The notes beneath the pieces were generated by a model, which was not told the DNA's origin, made no database searches, and was given only the letters and a program-made list of their open reading frames with translations. The position numbers and the translations under genes are program-made. A DNA stretch of 64,000 bases from Phyllobacterium trifolii (lineage in GTDB: Bacteria; Pseudomonadota; Alphaproteobacteria; Rhizobiales; Rhizobiaceae), in contig NZ_JACHXN010000002.1 in assembly GCF_014192095.1 (NCBI RefSeq), positions 1-64,000 on the forward strand, read 5' to 3'. The stretch's first letter is position 1. Each line of letters opens with the position of its first letter. Shown here piece by piece: positions 16,078-26,015 of this stretch.

Positions 16078-17094
16078 CTAACTGTGAATGACACCCTCGC
16101 CCAATAGCCGCTCGCGATCGTGGGGACCTTCGAAGTCAATTTGGGGCCCGATGGGTACAATGCCGGTCGGATTGACGTGTGCGATGGAGTAGTAACCCGC
16201 CTTGATATGGTGGATCCTCACGGTGCTGCGCACATCCTGCCACTGGTAGAGCTCGCGCAAATAGTTGGAAAGATTGTGATAATCCTTCAGACAGCGGAGA
16301 TTGCATTTGAACGCGCCATGATAGGCAGCGTCGAAGCGCACCAGCGTCACGAACAGGCGCCAGTCCGCTTCGGTTAAATGGTGACCAGCGATATATCGAT
16401 GATCGGCTAAATGCGCCTCAACCTTGTCCAGCGCCTTGAAGACATCCGTCGCAGCTTCTTCGTAGGACGATTGAGTCTTGGCAAAACCGGCGCGGTAAAC
16501 GCCATTGTTGATATTCTCGTAGATAAGCTCGTTCCATTTATCGATTTCGGGACGCAACTGCTCTGGATAGAAATCCTGGCGATCGCTGGTCAAGCCGTTG
16601 AAGGCGGTATTCAAAATTCGAATGATATCAGCGGACTCGTTGTTGACGATCCGTCCCTCTGTGCGATCCCAAAGCACCGGTACTGAAACTTTGCCCGTAT
16701 AGTTAGGCTCGCTGGCGGTATAGAGCTGATGCAGATAACGGATCGGCGGCGCCTTAGGCCCTGCGTCTTGCTCCTTGGCGAAAGTCCAGCCATTTTCGCC
16801 GATGGCAGGTTCGGCGACGGAAATACGGATTATGTCGCGCAAGCCTTTGAGGTTACGGAAAATCAGAGTCCGGGACGCCCATGGGCAAAGATACGAGACG
16901 AAGAGCTGATAGCGATGGGGTTCGGCCGGGAATGTCGGTTTCCCTTGAGGGTCCGGGGCACCATCGGCTGTAATCCAGCCGTGGAAGTGCGTCGCCTCGC
17001 GGTGGAATGCTCCGTCCTTCATTTCGCTGGCGGCTACTTCGCCCTCGACCCATTTTCCGTTGACCAAAGCTGGCATTTGATTTGTTCCTGACAT
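16078..17094 (-). CDS. yqjG: Glutathionyl-hydroquinone reductase (Xi-class GST)
   Basis: A 338-residue Xi-class glutathione transferase of the YqjG/ECM4 family. The catalytic Cys70 is in the SYLCPWASRTLIF motif; other family marks are PVLWDRTEGRIVNNESADIIR in the thioredoxin-like half and ADHRYIAGHHLTEADWRLF in the helical half. It reduces glutathionyl-hydroquinones using glutathione, helping to handle quinones. It stands alone between the CoA-transferase operon and the lytic transglycosylase gene. Confidence 0.93.
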   Translation of the reverse strand: MSGTNQMPALVNGKWVEGEVAASEMKDGAFHREATHFHGWITADGAPDPQGKPTFPAEPHRYQLFVSYLCPWASRTLIFRNLKGLRDIIRISVAEPAIGENGWTFAKEQDAGPKAPPIRYLHQLYTASEPNYTGKVSVPVLWDRTEGRIVNNESADIIRILNTAFNGLTSDRQDFYPEQLRPEIDKWNELIYENINNGVYRAGFAKTQSSYEEAATDVFKALDKVEAHLADHRYIAGHHLTEADWRLFVTLVRFDAAYHGAFKCNLRCLKDYHNLSNYLRELYQWQDVRSTVRIHHIKAGYYSIAHVNPTGIVPIGPQIDFEGPHDRERLLGEGVIHS

Positions 17095-17182
17095 TCGAAT
17101 TGTTGGTCAGGATCGCATTTCGCCGCCCGGTTGCAAACCGCGCAAGCTTTGACAGACTGTATTTGCACCCGCGACAGTTGGT

Positions 17183-18427
17183 TCACCTGATCGCGGCGAT
17201 CAAATCCTTATCGGGAAAGCAGGTAGGCGCCAGGCCCTGTTTTGCCTGCCAATCACCAATTGAGCGACGAGTCTTGAAACCGGGAAAGCCATCCGCGCCA
17301 CCCGCATCATAGCCTTTCTTTTCCAAAATTCGCTGTAGACCCGCGATATCCGAACGATAAAGTCCACCAACATCGCCCCAACCGGCAGAAAAGCCCGTTG
17401 CGCCGTGCGAGATACGATCTCCGACATGGCTGATAAACAGCGCATAGAGATCACTCATGTTGTATTCCTTGATCACATAAAAGTTCCTGGTGACGATGAA
17501 TGCAGGGCCGTGCCGTCCCGCAGGCATCAGCAGAAAGCCTTCACGTTTGGTCTCGCTGGAAGGAAATGGCTTGCCGTTGACGCGGGTAATGCCGAGTTTT
17601 TCCCACGCCGCAAAAGGCTTGCCTTGGTCAGGACCTTCCAGCGCACAGCTGACATTAGCCGGAACATTGACCTCGTAACCCCAGTCACGGCCCTTCTGCC
17701 AGCCATATTGCGCAAGGTAGTGCGCGATCGAACCAAGCGTGTCGGGTACAGAATTCCAGATGTCACGTTTGCCATCCCCGTCAAAGTCTACGGCGTGTTC
17801 GAGATATGAACTCGGCATGAACTGCGGCTGGCCCAAGGCGCCCGCCCAGGAACTTTTCATGCTGCCGGCGCCGATATATCCTCTTTGAACGATCTCCAGT
17901 GCGGCGATAAGCTCTTCGCGGAACATATCCTTGCGCGTAGCCATGAAAGCCTTGGTGCCGAGCACGGTAAACGCGTTGTTGGGAATTTTGACGCTGCCGT
18001 AGCCGCTTTCGCGCCCCCAGATCGCAAGGACGATCTCACCCGGCACACCATATTTCGCCTCGACTGCCTTCAAGATGCGCGAATATTGGCCGGCCCGCGC
18101 GGTCCCGCCTGACGTAACCGCATTGATCGTCTTGTCATTGAAATACTTGCCGGGTGAACCGAATTCGGATTGAGTCTGCTTCTTCGGTGTTTGTGGTTTT
18201 TCACCCGGCATTACGAGGTCGGGAAGTTCAAAATTCAAAGAGACACCCGAGAAAGCCTGATCGAAAACCGTCTTGGAAATGCCTTTTGACTTGGCTTCTG
18301 GCCAGAGATCATTAGCCAACCAGGTTTCAAATTGGGATTCGACCTCGACCTTCGATACGGCAAACGCTGAAGAACTCAGAAGCACTCCAATCAATACGAT
18401 GGCATATTTCACCAGGCCTGTGATCAA
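17183..18427 (-). CDS. Lytic murein transglycosylase (MltB/GH103 type)
   Basis: A 414-residue periplasmic enzyme. Residues 1-23 form a signal peptide (MITGLVKYAIVLIGVLLSSS then AFA). The transglycosylase domain (about 30-330) has the catalytic Glu140 in AIWGRESGYG. The C-terminal 60 residues form a peptidoglycan-binding repeat (LQRILEKKGYDAGGADGFPG). It cleaves the MurNAc-GlcNAc bond to leave anhydro-muropeptides, the substrate class proposed below for the peptide importer at 26-34 kb. No lipobox, so a soluble form. It starts 10 bases after recR on the same strand and may be co-transcribed. Confidence 0.9.
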   Translation of the reverse strand: MITGLVKYAIVLIGVLLSSSAFAVSKVEVESQFETWLANDLWPEAKSKGISKTVFDQAFSGVSLNFELPDLVMPGEKPQTPKKQTQSEFGSPGKYFNDKTINAVTSGGTARAGQYSRILKAVEAKYGVPGEIVLAIWGRESGYGSVKIPNNAFTVLGTKAFMATRKDMFREELIAALEIVQRGYIGAGSMKSSWAGALGQPQFMPSSYLEHAVDFDGDGKRDIWNSVPDTLGSIAHYLAQYGWQKGRDWGYEVNVPANVSCALEGPDQGKPFAAWEKLGITRVNGKPFPSSETKREGFLLMPAGRHGPAFIVTRNFYVIKEYNMSDLYALFISHVGDRISHGATGFSAGWGDVGGLYRSDIAGLQRILEKKGYDAGGADGFPGFKTRRSIGDWQAKQGLAPTCFPDKDLIAAIR

Positions 18428-18437
18428 AACGTTCTCC

Positions 18438-19043
18438 CTACAGCGATGTTCGAGCCCGCAGCGCGGCGGTCAATGTTCCTTCGTCGAGATAGTCGAGCTC
18501 GCCGCCAACAGGGACGCCATGGGCGAGCCGAGTGACGCGAATATCAAGCCCTGAGAGCTGGTCCGTAATATAATGTGCTGTTGTCTGGCCCTCGACGGTG
18601 GCGTTGACCGCAAGGATTACCTCCTTGATCTCGCCTTCCGCCACCCGTCCGACCAGCGATGCGATATTGAGATCGTCCGGCCCGATGCCATCCAGGGGCG
18701 ACAGACGCCCGCCAAGCACGTGATAGCGCACGTTCATAGACCCGGCACGCTCCAGTGCCCAAAGATCGGAAACATCTTCTACGACGATCAATGTCGCTCG
18801 CTCCCGCCGAGGATCGGTGCAGATCATGCATGGATCAGATGTATCGACGTTGCCGCAAATCGAGCAGATGCGCACCTTTTCAGCGGCATCCTGCATGGCA
18901 GAGCCAAGCGGTATCAGCAGTGCTTCTTTCTTCTTGATGAGATGCAGTGCGGCCCGGCGCGCCGAACGTGGCCCGAGGCCCGGCACTTTGGCCAGGAGCT
19001 GGATCAGACGCTCAATTTCGGGACCGGCGATTCGTTTCGACAT
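18438..19043 (-). CDS. recR: Recombination mediator protein RecR
   Basis: A 201-residue protein of normal RecR length. It has the helix-hairpin-helix [16 protein letters not shown] (20-35), a four-cysteine zinc finger (Cys60, Cys63, Cys72, Cys75; [16 protein letters not shown]) and a Toprim domain ([14 protein letters not shown] ... [15 protein letters not shown]). With RecF and RecO it loads RecA at gaps. ATG 19043 is preferred to the start six codons upstream because it matches the family N-terminus [19 protein letters not shown]. Confidence 0.95.
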   Translation of the reverse strand: MSKRIAGPEIERLIQLLAKVPGLGPRSARRAALHLIKKKEALLIPLGSAMQDAAEKVRICSICGNVDTSDPCMICTDPRRERATLIVVEDVSDLWALERAGSMNVRYHVLGGRLSPLDGIGPDDLNIASLVGRVAEGEIKEVILAVNATVEGQTTAHYITDQLSGLDIRVTRLAHGVPVGGELDYLDEGTLTAALRARTSL

Positions 19044-19475
19044 AGCGTGGGTGTAGAGCAATTTAGCACTTTAGGGAATCAGGACGCGCAACAACTGTAG
19101 CGAATACGCTGCTGAAAAGCACAACCCTGCATGCGTTGCTGCCAACCTTCAGTATGTCCATGATCGGGATAGGGTGCACTTGCGCCAATGGTTCGAAGGT
19201 GAAGCAACAGCATCGTGCCAGCCGGTGCATCGGGAGGATAGGCCACCCGACTGCGGCAACAGGCCTTGCCATCGAACTTGGAGGTAAACTATGCGGAGAT
19301 TTCCGTTTAGTGTTGCCCTCATTATGAAAAGAACCCGGAGCAGCTGGTCACTGACAATCCGGGTTCAATTCATATAAGGGAGGGGGGGACGGGCGACAGC
19401 TCGTTCCCCACTCCAAAGGCAATATAGTCGATACACGTGTCTTTTCCAATAAACTTGTGGTTGCCGCCAGAGTGG
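19044..19475. other. 432-bp gap between recR and ybaB
   Basis: No convincing gene here: the short open frames on both strands lack ribosome sites and family likeness. The region has an 8-bp perfect inverted repeat GAACCCGG / CCGGGTTC (19331-19338 and 19359-19366) without a T tract, and a G-rich run near 19378-19393. In related genomes ybaB and recR usually lie close together, so the gap is somewhat unusual. Confidence 0.5.
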
Positions 19476-19799
19476 CTAAAACGGCAGCTTGAATCCGGGC
19501 GGGATTGGCAATCCGGCGGTAAGGGCCTGCGTTTTCTCGGCCATAATCGCCTCGACCTTCGTCTTGGCTTCGTTGTGCGCCGCGATGATCAGGTCCTCGA
19601 TAACCTCGATATCGTCTTCCTTGAATAGCGACGGATCAATGGTGAGAGCGGTCAGCGCGCCCTTGCCGGAGAGCTTTACTGTAACGAGGCCGCCCCCCGC
19701 TTGGCCTTCCGCTTCAAGAGCAGAAATCTCTTCCTGCATGGCCGCCATCTTGGCCTGCATTTCCTTGGCCTGTTTCATCATGCCCATAATGTCACGCAT
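19476..19799 (-). CDS. YbaB/EbfC family nucleoid-associated protein
   Basis: A 107-residue protein beginning [20 protein letters not shown], the standard coiled N-terminus of the family, then [20 protein letters not shown] and the C-terminal [12 protein letters not shown]. Members are small dimeric DNA-binding proteins. AGGAG is seven bases before the ATG at 19799; the frame runs further upstream but that part lacks family likeness. It follows dnaX by 16 bases, the conserved dnaX-ybaB-recR order. Confidence 0.93.
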   Translation of the reverse strand: MRDIMGMMKQAKEMQAKMAAMQEEISALEAEGQAGGGLVTVKLSGKGALTALTIDPSLFKEDDIEVIEDLIIAAHNEAKTKVEAIMAEKTQALTAGLPIPPGFKLPF

Positions 19800-19815
19800 G
19801 GAAAACTCCTGTTGT

Positions 19816-21621
19816 TCAATCGTCTTCTTCGATGGGTGCCAGTGTATCACCACTGGTAGCCGCACCCTCGATCATTTCGCTGTCCGCCTGTCCGGCTGGC
19901 GCCGCGATGCGCACATTTATAATCTTCGCGCCCGGAAATCTTGACAGGATGGCCGCAACATCCGGATCTGACCTTGCATCGCTCAAAAGTGAATCGCGTT
20001 TTGCCGTTTCGGTCTCGTTGATCGTCGCATCGCCTTGCTCGCGCGAAAGCGAAACCATCCAGCGAATGCCGGTCCAGTCGCTCAGCCTCTGCGACACATC
20101 CGTCAAAAGCGTCTTCGGTGCATTCTCCGTTAAATTGATTTCAAGCCGCCCGGGCCTGATGCTGACAAGCCGCACACAGTTCTTGACCATGATCTTGAAC
20201 TGCATGTCACGCTGCTTTTCCGCCAGCGCGATTATATCCTCGATGCTGTTGACTGGCACCGTCGGAGCCTGCTCTTCAACTATTGGCGGAGCGATCGGCT
20301 CGGACCTTGCAGCAGGTTCGACCAGACGCATTGTGGCGCCACTATTGGAGCTGATCGCACCGCGCGCCAAAGCGATCGCGTCGGTAGAGCGTGCCACGGC
20401 TCCACCGCCATTTCCGGGACGCGGGCCATCACTGCGCGGAGCCTGAGCGGTAAGCAGTCCACCCTCCTCCAGCGATTTCAACGCCTCGTCCAGCGTCGGC
20501 AGGTCGGCAGCATGGGCAAGCCGGATCAGCAGCATTTCCGCTGCCTGCACGGGCCGGCTGGAATTGTCGACTTCGGTTATCCCTTTGAGCAGCATCTGCC
20601 AGGTGCGCGACAGCACCCGGATGGAAAGTTTCTCTGAAAAATCCTTGCCGCGAAGCCGCTCATCCTCCGATAGGGAAATGTCATCGGCCACGTCGGGCGT
20701 GAAGCGGATACGCGTCACCAGATGATTGAAATCGGCAAGATCGGTCAGCACAACGCTCGGGTCTGCACCCACATCAAATTGCGCCCGAAATTCGCGCAAG
20801 GCAGATGCAACGTCGCCGCGCATCAGCATTTCAAACAAGTCGATGATGCGAGCCCGATCGGCAAGACCGAGCATTGAACGGACGGCCTCGGCATCAACGG
20901 TGCCCGCGCCGTGGGCAATGGCCTGATCGAAGATTGAGAGCGAATCGCGCACCGAACCTTCGCCCGCCCGGGCAATCATGCTGAGCGATGCATCGTCGAC
21001 CGCAATTGTTTCGAGGCCGGCAATCTTCTTCAAATGCCCGATCAGGAGACTTGTGTCGATACGGCGCAGATCAAAGCGCTGGCAGCGCGACAAAACAGTA
21101 ATCGGAACCTTGCGGATTTCCGTGGTGGCAAAGATGAATTTTACATGGGGCGGCGGTTCTTCGAGCGTTTTCAACAGGCCGTTGAAGGCCTGATTGGAGA
21201 GCATGTGCACTTCGTCGATGATGTAGACCTTGTAGCGCGCAGAAACGGGACGATAGCGCACCTGCTCGATAATCTCGCGGATATCGTCGATACCCGTGTG
21301 CGAAGCGGCATCCATCTCGATCACGTCGACATGGCGACCTTCCATGATCGCCTGGCAATGCTCGCCCGGCACAGAAAGATCGATCGTCGGCTTGTCGATG
21401 TCAGTTGTCTTATAATTGAGCGCGCGCGCGAGAATACGTGCAGTCGTCGTCTTGCCGACTCCGCGGACCCCGGTCAGCATCCATGCCTGCGCAATGCGGC
21501 CGGTCTCGAACGCATTGGTCAACGTACGAACCATCGGCTCCTGGCCGATCAGATCGTCAAAATTTTGCGGGCGATATTTGCGGGCGAGCACGCGATAGGC
21601 GCTGTCTGCCATGGTGTTCAT
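19816..21621 (-). CDS. dnaX: DNA polymerase III subunit gamma/tau
   Basis: A 601-residue clamp-loader ATPase. Walker A is GVRGVGKTT (51-59), Walker B IIDEVHML, the sensor [10 protein letters not shown]; the C-terminal tau part continues to an acidic end. The zinc-binding cysteines seen in the E. coli protein between Walker A and B are absent; only one Cys ([10 protein letters not shown]) remains, which I recall as normal for Rhizobiales. AGGAG precedes the ATG at 21621. First gene of dnaX-ybaB, with the SRP RNA gene just upstream. Confidence 0.95.
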   Translation of the reverse strand: MNTMADSAYRVLARKYRPQNFDDLIGQEPMVRTLTNAFETGRIAQAWMLTGVRGVGKTTTARILARALNYKTTDIDKPTIDLSVPGEHCQAIMEGRHVDVIEMDAASHTGIDDIREIIEQVRYRPVSARYKVYIIDEVHMLSNQAFNGLLKTLEEPPPHVKFIFATTEIRKVPITVLSRCQRFDLRRIDTSLLIGHLKKIAGLETIAVDDASLSMIARAGEGSVRDSLSIFDQAIAHGAGTVDAEAVRSMLGLADRARIIDLFEMLMRGDVASALREFRAQFDVGADPSVVLTDLADFNHLVTRIRFTPDVADDISLSEDERLRGKDFSEKLSIRVLSRTWQMLLKGITEVDNSSRPVQAAEMLLIRLAHAADLPTLDEALKSLEEGGLLTAQAPRSDGPRPGNGGGAVARSTDAIALARGAISSNSGATMRLVEPAARSEPIAPPIVEEQAPTVPVNSIEDIIALAEKQRDMQFKIMVKNCVRLVSIRPGRLEINLTENAPKTLLTDVSQRLSDWTGIRWMVSLSREQGDATINETETAKRDSLLSDARSDPDVAAILSRFPGAKIINVRIAAPAGQADSEMIEGAATSGDTLAPIEEDD

Positions 21622-21729
21622 TCCGCTCCTGCTTTTGGTCTACTCGCGTTGCGCAAGTTTGGACCGCCATGCACCGCAGCGTCAATGCCGATAACGGCTT
21701 TGGCACAGGCAAGGTGACAAAGAAGAAAG

Positions 21730-21834
21730 GGTGGGAGGCTGGCACGGCGACCCGTGCCTGGCTCGTTGGGGCTGCTTCCTTCCGGACCTGACCCGGTTGG
21801 CGAGTGGCTCGTCCACCACCAACCTCCCGAGGCT
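21730..21834 (-). ncRNA. ffs: Signal recognition particle RNA, small (4.5S-like)
   Basis: On the minus strand the conserved domain IV core GTCAGGTCCGGAAGGAAGCA is present (complement of about 21770-21795), identical to the bacterial 4.5S RNA core with the GGAA tetraloop. The ends pair as GGGAGG (complement of 21824-21829) with CCTCCC (complement of 21734-21739), closing a long hairpin of about 100 nt. A T-rich stretch follows on the minus strand. It binds Ffh to target membrane proteins. Exact ends are approximate. The gene lies upstream of dnaX on the same strand. Confidence 0.9.
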
Positions 21835-21902
21835 CATATCGGCAATTCGCACGCAAAAAGCAAGCGTACAGCCGAAAAAACTGCTATTTGTCGCAAATCA
21901 TG

Positions 21903-22301
21903 ATGTTCGAACTCGATAGCAAGCTTGCAGCAGACACGTTTTCCATTGCGAGACTGGGTCTCTGTGACCTGCGCCTGATGAATGACCGCCGCTGGCCATG
22001 GCTCATCCTGGTTCCACAGCGCCCGAATATTTGCGAGATCCATGAAATGACCCCGCTCGATCAGACGATGCTCACCTTCGAGGCGGGAATCGCCGCGCAG
22101 GCGCTGAAAACCGTGGTGGACTGCGAAAAAATTAACACAGCCGCCATCGGGAATATTGTCCGGCAGCTGCATCTGCATGTCATTGCTCGTAACAGCGGCG
22201 ATCCCGCCTGGCCCGGGCCAGTCTGGGGCTTTGGGCAGCGCGAGCCTTATGAGGAAAAAGAAGCAAAGGCCTTTGCGAACGCCATACTGAAGGCTATCTA
22301 A
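21903..22301 (+). CDS. HIT family nucleotide-binding hydrolase
   Basis: A 132-residue HIT protein. The active-site motif reads QLHLHVIAR, so the first histidine of the H-x-H-x-H triad is Gln; the catalytic middle His (the last of the motif here) is kept. The C-terminal WPGPVWGFGQREPY is typical of the alphaproteobacterial subgroup. It probably hydrolyses or transfers nucleotides. Two ATGs (21900, 21903) lie in tandem; the open frame upstream to 21804 overlaps the SRP RNA gene on the other strand and is not coding. Confidence 0.85.
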   Translation: MFELDSKLAADTFSIARLGLCDLRLMNDRRWPWLILVPQRPNICEIHEMTPLDQTMLTFEAGIAAQALKTVVDCEKINTAAIGNIVRQLHLHVIARNSGDPAWPGPVWGFGQREPYEEKEAKAFANAILKAI

Positions 22302-22353
22302 TTACTCAACATACTTGGCTTCCCACGCCGGAGGCTCTCTGGAGTTCCATCCC

Positions 22354-23295
22354 ATGCCTTTTCGCCTCTTTGATGCTCCGGATATGGAGCCAAGCCATTT
22401 CGTCGGCTTTGCCGGAAACAGGATCAACCGCCATTCAGAAAAGCGCAACGACGATGTGGTGGCCACTGCACTTGCCAACGCCAACGCTCGCATCCTGCTC
22501 ACGGGCCAGGGCCAAGTGCTGGTTATGGGTGGCGACACGGGCAGTGCGCTATTCAGTCTGCCAGATGCAACAGCACTGTTACCTGCCCCGGACAAGACCA
22601 TTTATCTCGGTACGCAGGACGATGTACCGATTCTTGCTTCTATCAGCGGTTTTGATTTTGCAGCCTTGCCGGATTCGATCAAGGCTTTCGACTACCGTTC
22701 CGTCTATACGCAAGGCCTCGTCCCGCCAGACCAGCTTGGCGCGATGGCGCAGGCCGTCTCGTTGCTGACATGGCACGAGAATCACAAGTTCTGCGGCCGG
22801 TGCGGCACTGAAACCGTGATGCGCGATGGAGGCTACCGGCGCACCTGTCCCAATTGCGAGGCACAGCATTTTCCCCGCACTGACCCGGTTGCGATCATGA
22901 TGGTAGTACACGAAGACAAGTGTCTTCTGGCACGCGGTGCGCACTTCGGCCCGGGCATGTATTCCTGCCTCGCGGGCTTCATCGAACCAGGTGAAACGAT
23001 CGAAAACGCCGTGCGCCGCGAGACGTTCGAGGAAACGAACCTGCCGGTCGGCCGCGTGCTCTATCACGCCAGCCAACCCTGGCCCTTCCCCTATTCACTA
23101 ATGATTGGCTGCCACGCGGAGGCACTCTCCGACGAGTTCACGCTGGACAAGGCCGAACTTGAGGATGGGCGCTGGTTCTCCCGCGAGGAAGTTGTCGCGA
23201 TGCTCGATCGCAGCCATCCTGACGGGCTGATGACCCCGCCGCCAGGTGCTATCGCTGCGCACCTCATTCGCAGCTGGGTGCAGAGCGGAGTTTAG
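22354..23295 (+). CDS. nudC: NADH pyrophosphatase / RNA de-NADding Nudix hydrolase
   Basis: A 313-residue NudC. The four-cysteine zinc site is Cys147, Cys150, Cys165, Cys168; the Nudix box runs GFIEPGETIENAVRRETFEE (208-227) with all catalytic glutamates, and the NudC signature SQPWPFPYSLM follows. It hydrolyses NAD(H) to NMN(H) and AMP and can remove NAD caps from RNA. GGAG lies 9 bases before ATG 22354, which is better than the ATG at 22315. It starts 52 bases after the HIT gene. Confidence 0.95.
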   Translation: MPFRLFDAPDMEPSHFVGFAGNRINRHSEKRNDDVVATALANANARILLTGQGQVLVMGGDTGSALFSLPDATALLPAPDKTIYLGTQDDVPILASISGFDFAALPDSIKAFDYRSVYTQGLVPPDQLGAMAQAVSLLTWHENHKFCGRCGTETVMRDGGYRRTCPNCEAQHFPRTDPVAIMMVVHEDKCLLARGAHFGPGMYSCLAGFIEPGETIENAVRRETFEETNLPVGRVLYHASQPWPFPYSLMIGCHAEALSDEFTLDKAELEDGRWFSREEVVAMLDRSHPDGLMTPPPGAIAAHLIRSWVQSGV

Positions 23296-23298
23296 GCC

Positions 23299-24162
23299 CT
23301 ATTCTTCCTCACCCTGCGCACTGCGGAAAGTCGTATCGGCGGGATAAACACCGAGGATCCGCACTTCCTTGGAGAAGAATTCCAGTTCGTCCAGGGCATG
23401 CGCGACATTCTTGTCGTCTGGATGGCCTTCGATGTCGGCATAAAACTGGGTTGCGGTGAACTTGCCGTCGATCTGATAGCTCTCGAGTTTCGTCATGTTG
23501 ACCATATTGGTGGCAAAACCGCCCATCGCCTTGTAGAGCGCAGCAGGAACATTTCGAACGCGAAAAACGAAGGTCGTCATCATAAGTTCGTCGGACCTAC
23601 GCGGCGCCCACTTCTTGGTCTTGGTCAAAACCACGAAGCGCGTGACATTGTTTTCAGTGTCCTCCACGTCCTCTTCGAGGATATCGAGGCCATATAAACT
23701 GGATGCAAGCCGCGGCGCCAGTGCAGCCATCGTCTTGTCCTTGACCTCCGCAACGAGGCGCGCCGCTCCCGCCGTATCACCGGCAATCACCGGCTTCCAG
23801 CCGTTCTGACGAATATACTTTCGGCATTGGCCGAGTGCATGAATATGGCTGTGGACCGAGGTGATCTCGTTACGTTTCGTTCCCGGTAACACCATTAGCT
23901 GAAAATGGATCGGCAGGAAGTATTCTCCGACAATGTGCAGGCGAGATTCCGGTAGGAGATGATGGATATCGGCGACGCGACCAGCGATCGTATTCTCGAT
24001 AGGGATCATTGCGAGATCTGCCGCACCGCTTTCGACCGCGTTGAACGCATCCTCGAATGTCGGGCACGGCATCGGTTCCATATCCGGGAACATGTCGCGG
24101 CACGCCGTATCGGAGTTCGCGCCAGGTTCACCCTGGAAAGAGATGCGATTGGTCTTTGCCAT
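23299..24162 (-). CDS. pheA: Prephenate dehydratase
   Basis: A 287-residue mono-functional prephenate dehydratase. Family marks: ISFQGEPGANSDTACRDMFP at the start, MIPIENTIAGRVADIHHLL, and NVTRFVVLTKTK, the motif that includes the catalytic Thr. The C-terminal ACT regulatory domain contains the phenylalanine-binding ESYQIDGKFTATQFYADIEG. It makes phenylpyruvate for phenylalanine synthesis and is probably feedback inhibited by Phe. No chorismate mutase domain. Converges with nudC with only 3 bases between. Confidence 0.95.
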   Translation of the reverse strand: MAKTNRISFQGEPGANSDTACRDMFPDMEPMPCPTFEDAFNAVESGAADLAMIPIENTIAGRVADIHHLLPESRLHIVGEYFLPIHFQLMVLPGTKRNEITSVHSHIHALGQCRKYIRQNGWKPVIAGDTAGAARLVAEVKDKTMAALAPRLASSLYGLDILEEDVEDTENNVTRFVVLTKTKKWAPRRSDELMMTTFVFRVRNVPAALYKAMGGFATNMVNMTKLESYQIDGKFTATQFYADIEGHPDDKNVAHALDELEFFSKEVRILGVYPADTTFRSAQGEEE

Positions 24163-24173
24163 GATAGACTGCC

Positions 24174-24905
24174 TTATATAGAGGTGAGAATGTCTCGTGC
24201 GCGTTCGAGGTCTTCGGCCGTATCAACGCCAAGGGGCACCGAATCAACGATTTCCACATCGATCCGCATGCCAGCCTCCAGCGCGCGCAACTGTTCGAGC
24301 CGCTCGCGGCGTTCCAGCGGCGATGGTCCGAGGCCGACAAAACGTTCGAGAGCGGCGCGGCGATAGGCGTAAAGCCCGATATGATGGTAGAGCGGCCCCT
24401 CGCCCCAAGGCGCGGTCGCGCGGGTAAAATACAGCGCGCGCAGTTGGTCTTTCCCCGTGGGCGAGCCAATGATCTTCACGACGTTTGGATTGGTCTTCTC
24501 ATCCTCGCGCCGGATTTCGACGCCGAGCGTGCCTATGTCGGCGGGACCATTCTGCAGCGGTAGCAGTGCACGCTTTATGATTTCCGTCTCGATGGTCGGC
24601 AGGTCACCCTGAACATTGACCACCGCGTCGACATTGCCGTCGGGATCGAGGGCAAGCAATGCTTCATAAATGCGGTCGGAACCGGATTCGTGATCATTGC
24701 GCGTCATCACCGCTTCGAGCCCGTGCGCTTCGACCGCCGCTTTGACATCGAGATTATCGGTTGCGACCACGGTGCGGCCAAGTCCCGCAGCCCTCGCCCG
24801 TTCCGCCACGTGCACGATCATCGGCTTGCCGGCGATATCGGCCAGCGGCTTGTCCGGGAGCCGGGTCGAAGCCATTCTCGCCGGTATAAGTGTCAGTATT
24901 TTCAT
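24174..24905 (-). CDS. kdsB: 3-deoxy-manno-octulosonate cytidylyltransferase
   Basis: A 243-residue KdsB, beginning [20 protein letters not shown], with the CTP-binding core [20 protein letters not shown] and [10 protein letters not shown]. It activates Kdo as CMP-Kdo for lipopolysaccharide inner-core synthesis. Tandem ATGs at 24908 and 24905 and a GTG at 24917 are possible starts; the ATG at 24905 matches the family. It lies 11 bases upstream of pheA on the same strand, likely one transcript. Confidence 0.95.
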   Translation of the reverse strand: MKILTLIPARMASTRLPDKPLADIAGKPMIVHVAERARAAGLGRTVVATDNLDVKAAVEAHGLEAVMTRNDHESGSDRIYEALLALDPDGNVDAVVNVQGDLPTIETEIIKRALLPLQNGPADIGTLGVEIRREDEKTNPNVVKIIGSPTGKDQLRALYFTRATAPWGEGPLYHHIGLYAYRRAALERFVGLGPSPLERRERLEQLRALEAGMRIDVEIVDSVPLGVDTAEDLERARDILTSI

Positions 24906-25165
24906 CATTGCAAACACGCCTACGGTGTCAAAAAGTCTCAGGCAGAACCGCCCTTATATGTGTTGCAAGTCTGGAGTAAAAGACCTAGTTTCCGCGCGAT
25001 CACGAGGGGACTCTTGTCGAAAAATGCAGCGATCTGCATTGACCAGATATTGAGAACCTAAGCAAGTAAGCTGAACACAAAGCTCCGGCACTGCACGAGC
25101 AAGCGCCGCTATCGACTTTGTATTCAGTGTACTTGAACAGGACACAAGTGGAGCAATGATCGACG

Positions 25166-25879
25166 ATGGAATCGAGCGCATTCAACAAATATGCCATGGC
25201 GTTTCTGGCAACCGTTTTCGTTGTCATGTCGGCAGGCATCCTGTCCGATGCTTTTTTCGATTCTCACGCACCTGAAAAGCCCGGTTATATTATCCAGGCC
25301 GCCGAGCCCGAAGCTGGCGGCGCAGGCGGTGAAGCCGCCCCTGCGGCGGCTGTGCCGATTGCAACGCTTCTCGCTTCTGCCGATGCGACACGCGGCGAAG
25401 CGGTTTTCAAGCGCTGCCAGGCTTGCCACACCGGTGAAAAGGATGGCCCGAACAAGGTTGGTCCCAATCTCTGGGATATTGTCGACCGTCCGATCGCGAC
25501 CCATCCGGGCTTCGGCTATTCCGGCGCCATCAAGGATTTCTCCAAGGGCGGCCAGGAAAAGTGGACCTATGACCACCTCAACCACTTCCTGACCTCGCCG
25601 AAGGGCTACATCAAAGGCACGGCCATGGGCTTCGCCGGCGACAAGAAGGACAATGAGCGTGCCGATCTGATCGCTTATCTGCGCACGCTGTCCGATAGTC
25701 CAAAGCCGCTGCCAACTGCCGATGCGGCGGCTGCACCTGCAGGCGATGCGGCAAAACCCGCAGATGCGGCGGCCAAGCCGGCTGAAGATGCTGCTCCCGC
25801 TGCGCCCGCAGGTGAAAAGCCAGCCGATGGGGCAGCACCTGCTGCTCCAGCTCCAGCCGCTCCAGCACCCGCCAACTGA
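25166..25879 (+). CDS. Membrane-anchored cytochrome c (CycM/c552-like)
   Basis: A 237-residue protein. Residues 10-28 are an uncleaved membrane anchor ([18 protein letters not shown]); a Gly/Ala linker leads to a class I cytochrome c domain with the haem motif CQACH (84-88), [13 protein letters not shown], and the probable Met ligand in GTAMGFAG. The last 50 residues are a low-complexity Ala/Pro/Lys tail ([20 protein letters not shown]). It would carry electrons from complex III to a terminal oxidase on the periplasmic face. Divergent from kdsB; a strong terminator follows. Confidence 0.92.
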   Translation: MESSAFNKYAMAFLATVFVVMSAGILSDAFFDSHAPEKPGYIIQAAEPEAGGAGGEAAPAAAVPIATLLASADATRGEAVFKRCQACHTGEKDGPNKVGPNLWDIVDRPIATHPGFGYSGAIKDFSKGGQEKWTYDHLNHFLTSPKGYIKGTAMGFAGDKKDNERADLIAYLRTLSDSPKPLPTADAAAAPAGDAAKPADAAAKPAEDAAPAAPAGEKPADGAAPAAPAPAAPAPAN

Positions 25880-25901
25880 TTTAATAGCCATTTCGCGATA
25901 A

Positions 25902-25925
25902 GCCGGGCCCAGTGCCCGGCTTTTT
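25902..25925 (+). terminator. Rho-independent terminator after cytochrome c
   Basis: GCCGGGC (25902-25908), a 5-base loop, GCCCGGC (25914-25920) and TTTTT directly after. Confidence 0.9.
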
Positions 25926-26015
25926 GCGTTCTTGGCTGGGTTTTTTCGGTGGAGGCCTGTTCTCTGCCGCATTTTCTCTTAGACTACCAGCAAAGAGAAC
26001 CTGTGGAGATTTGAT

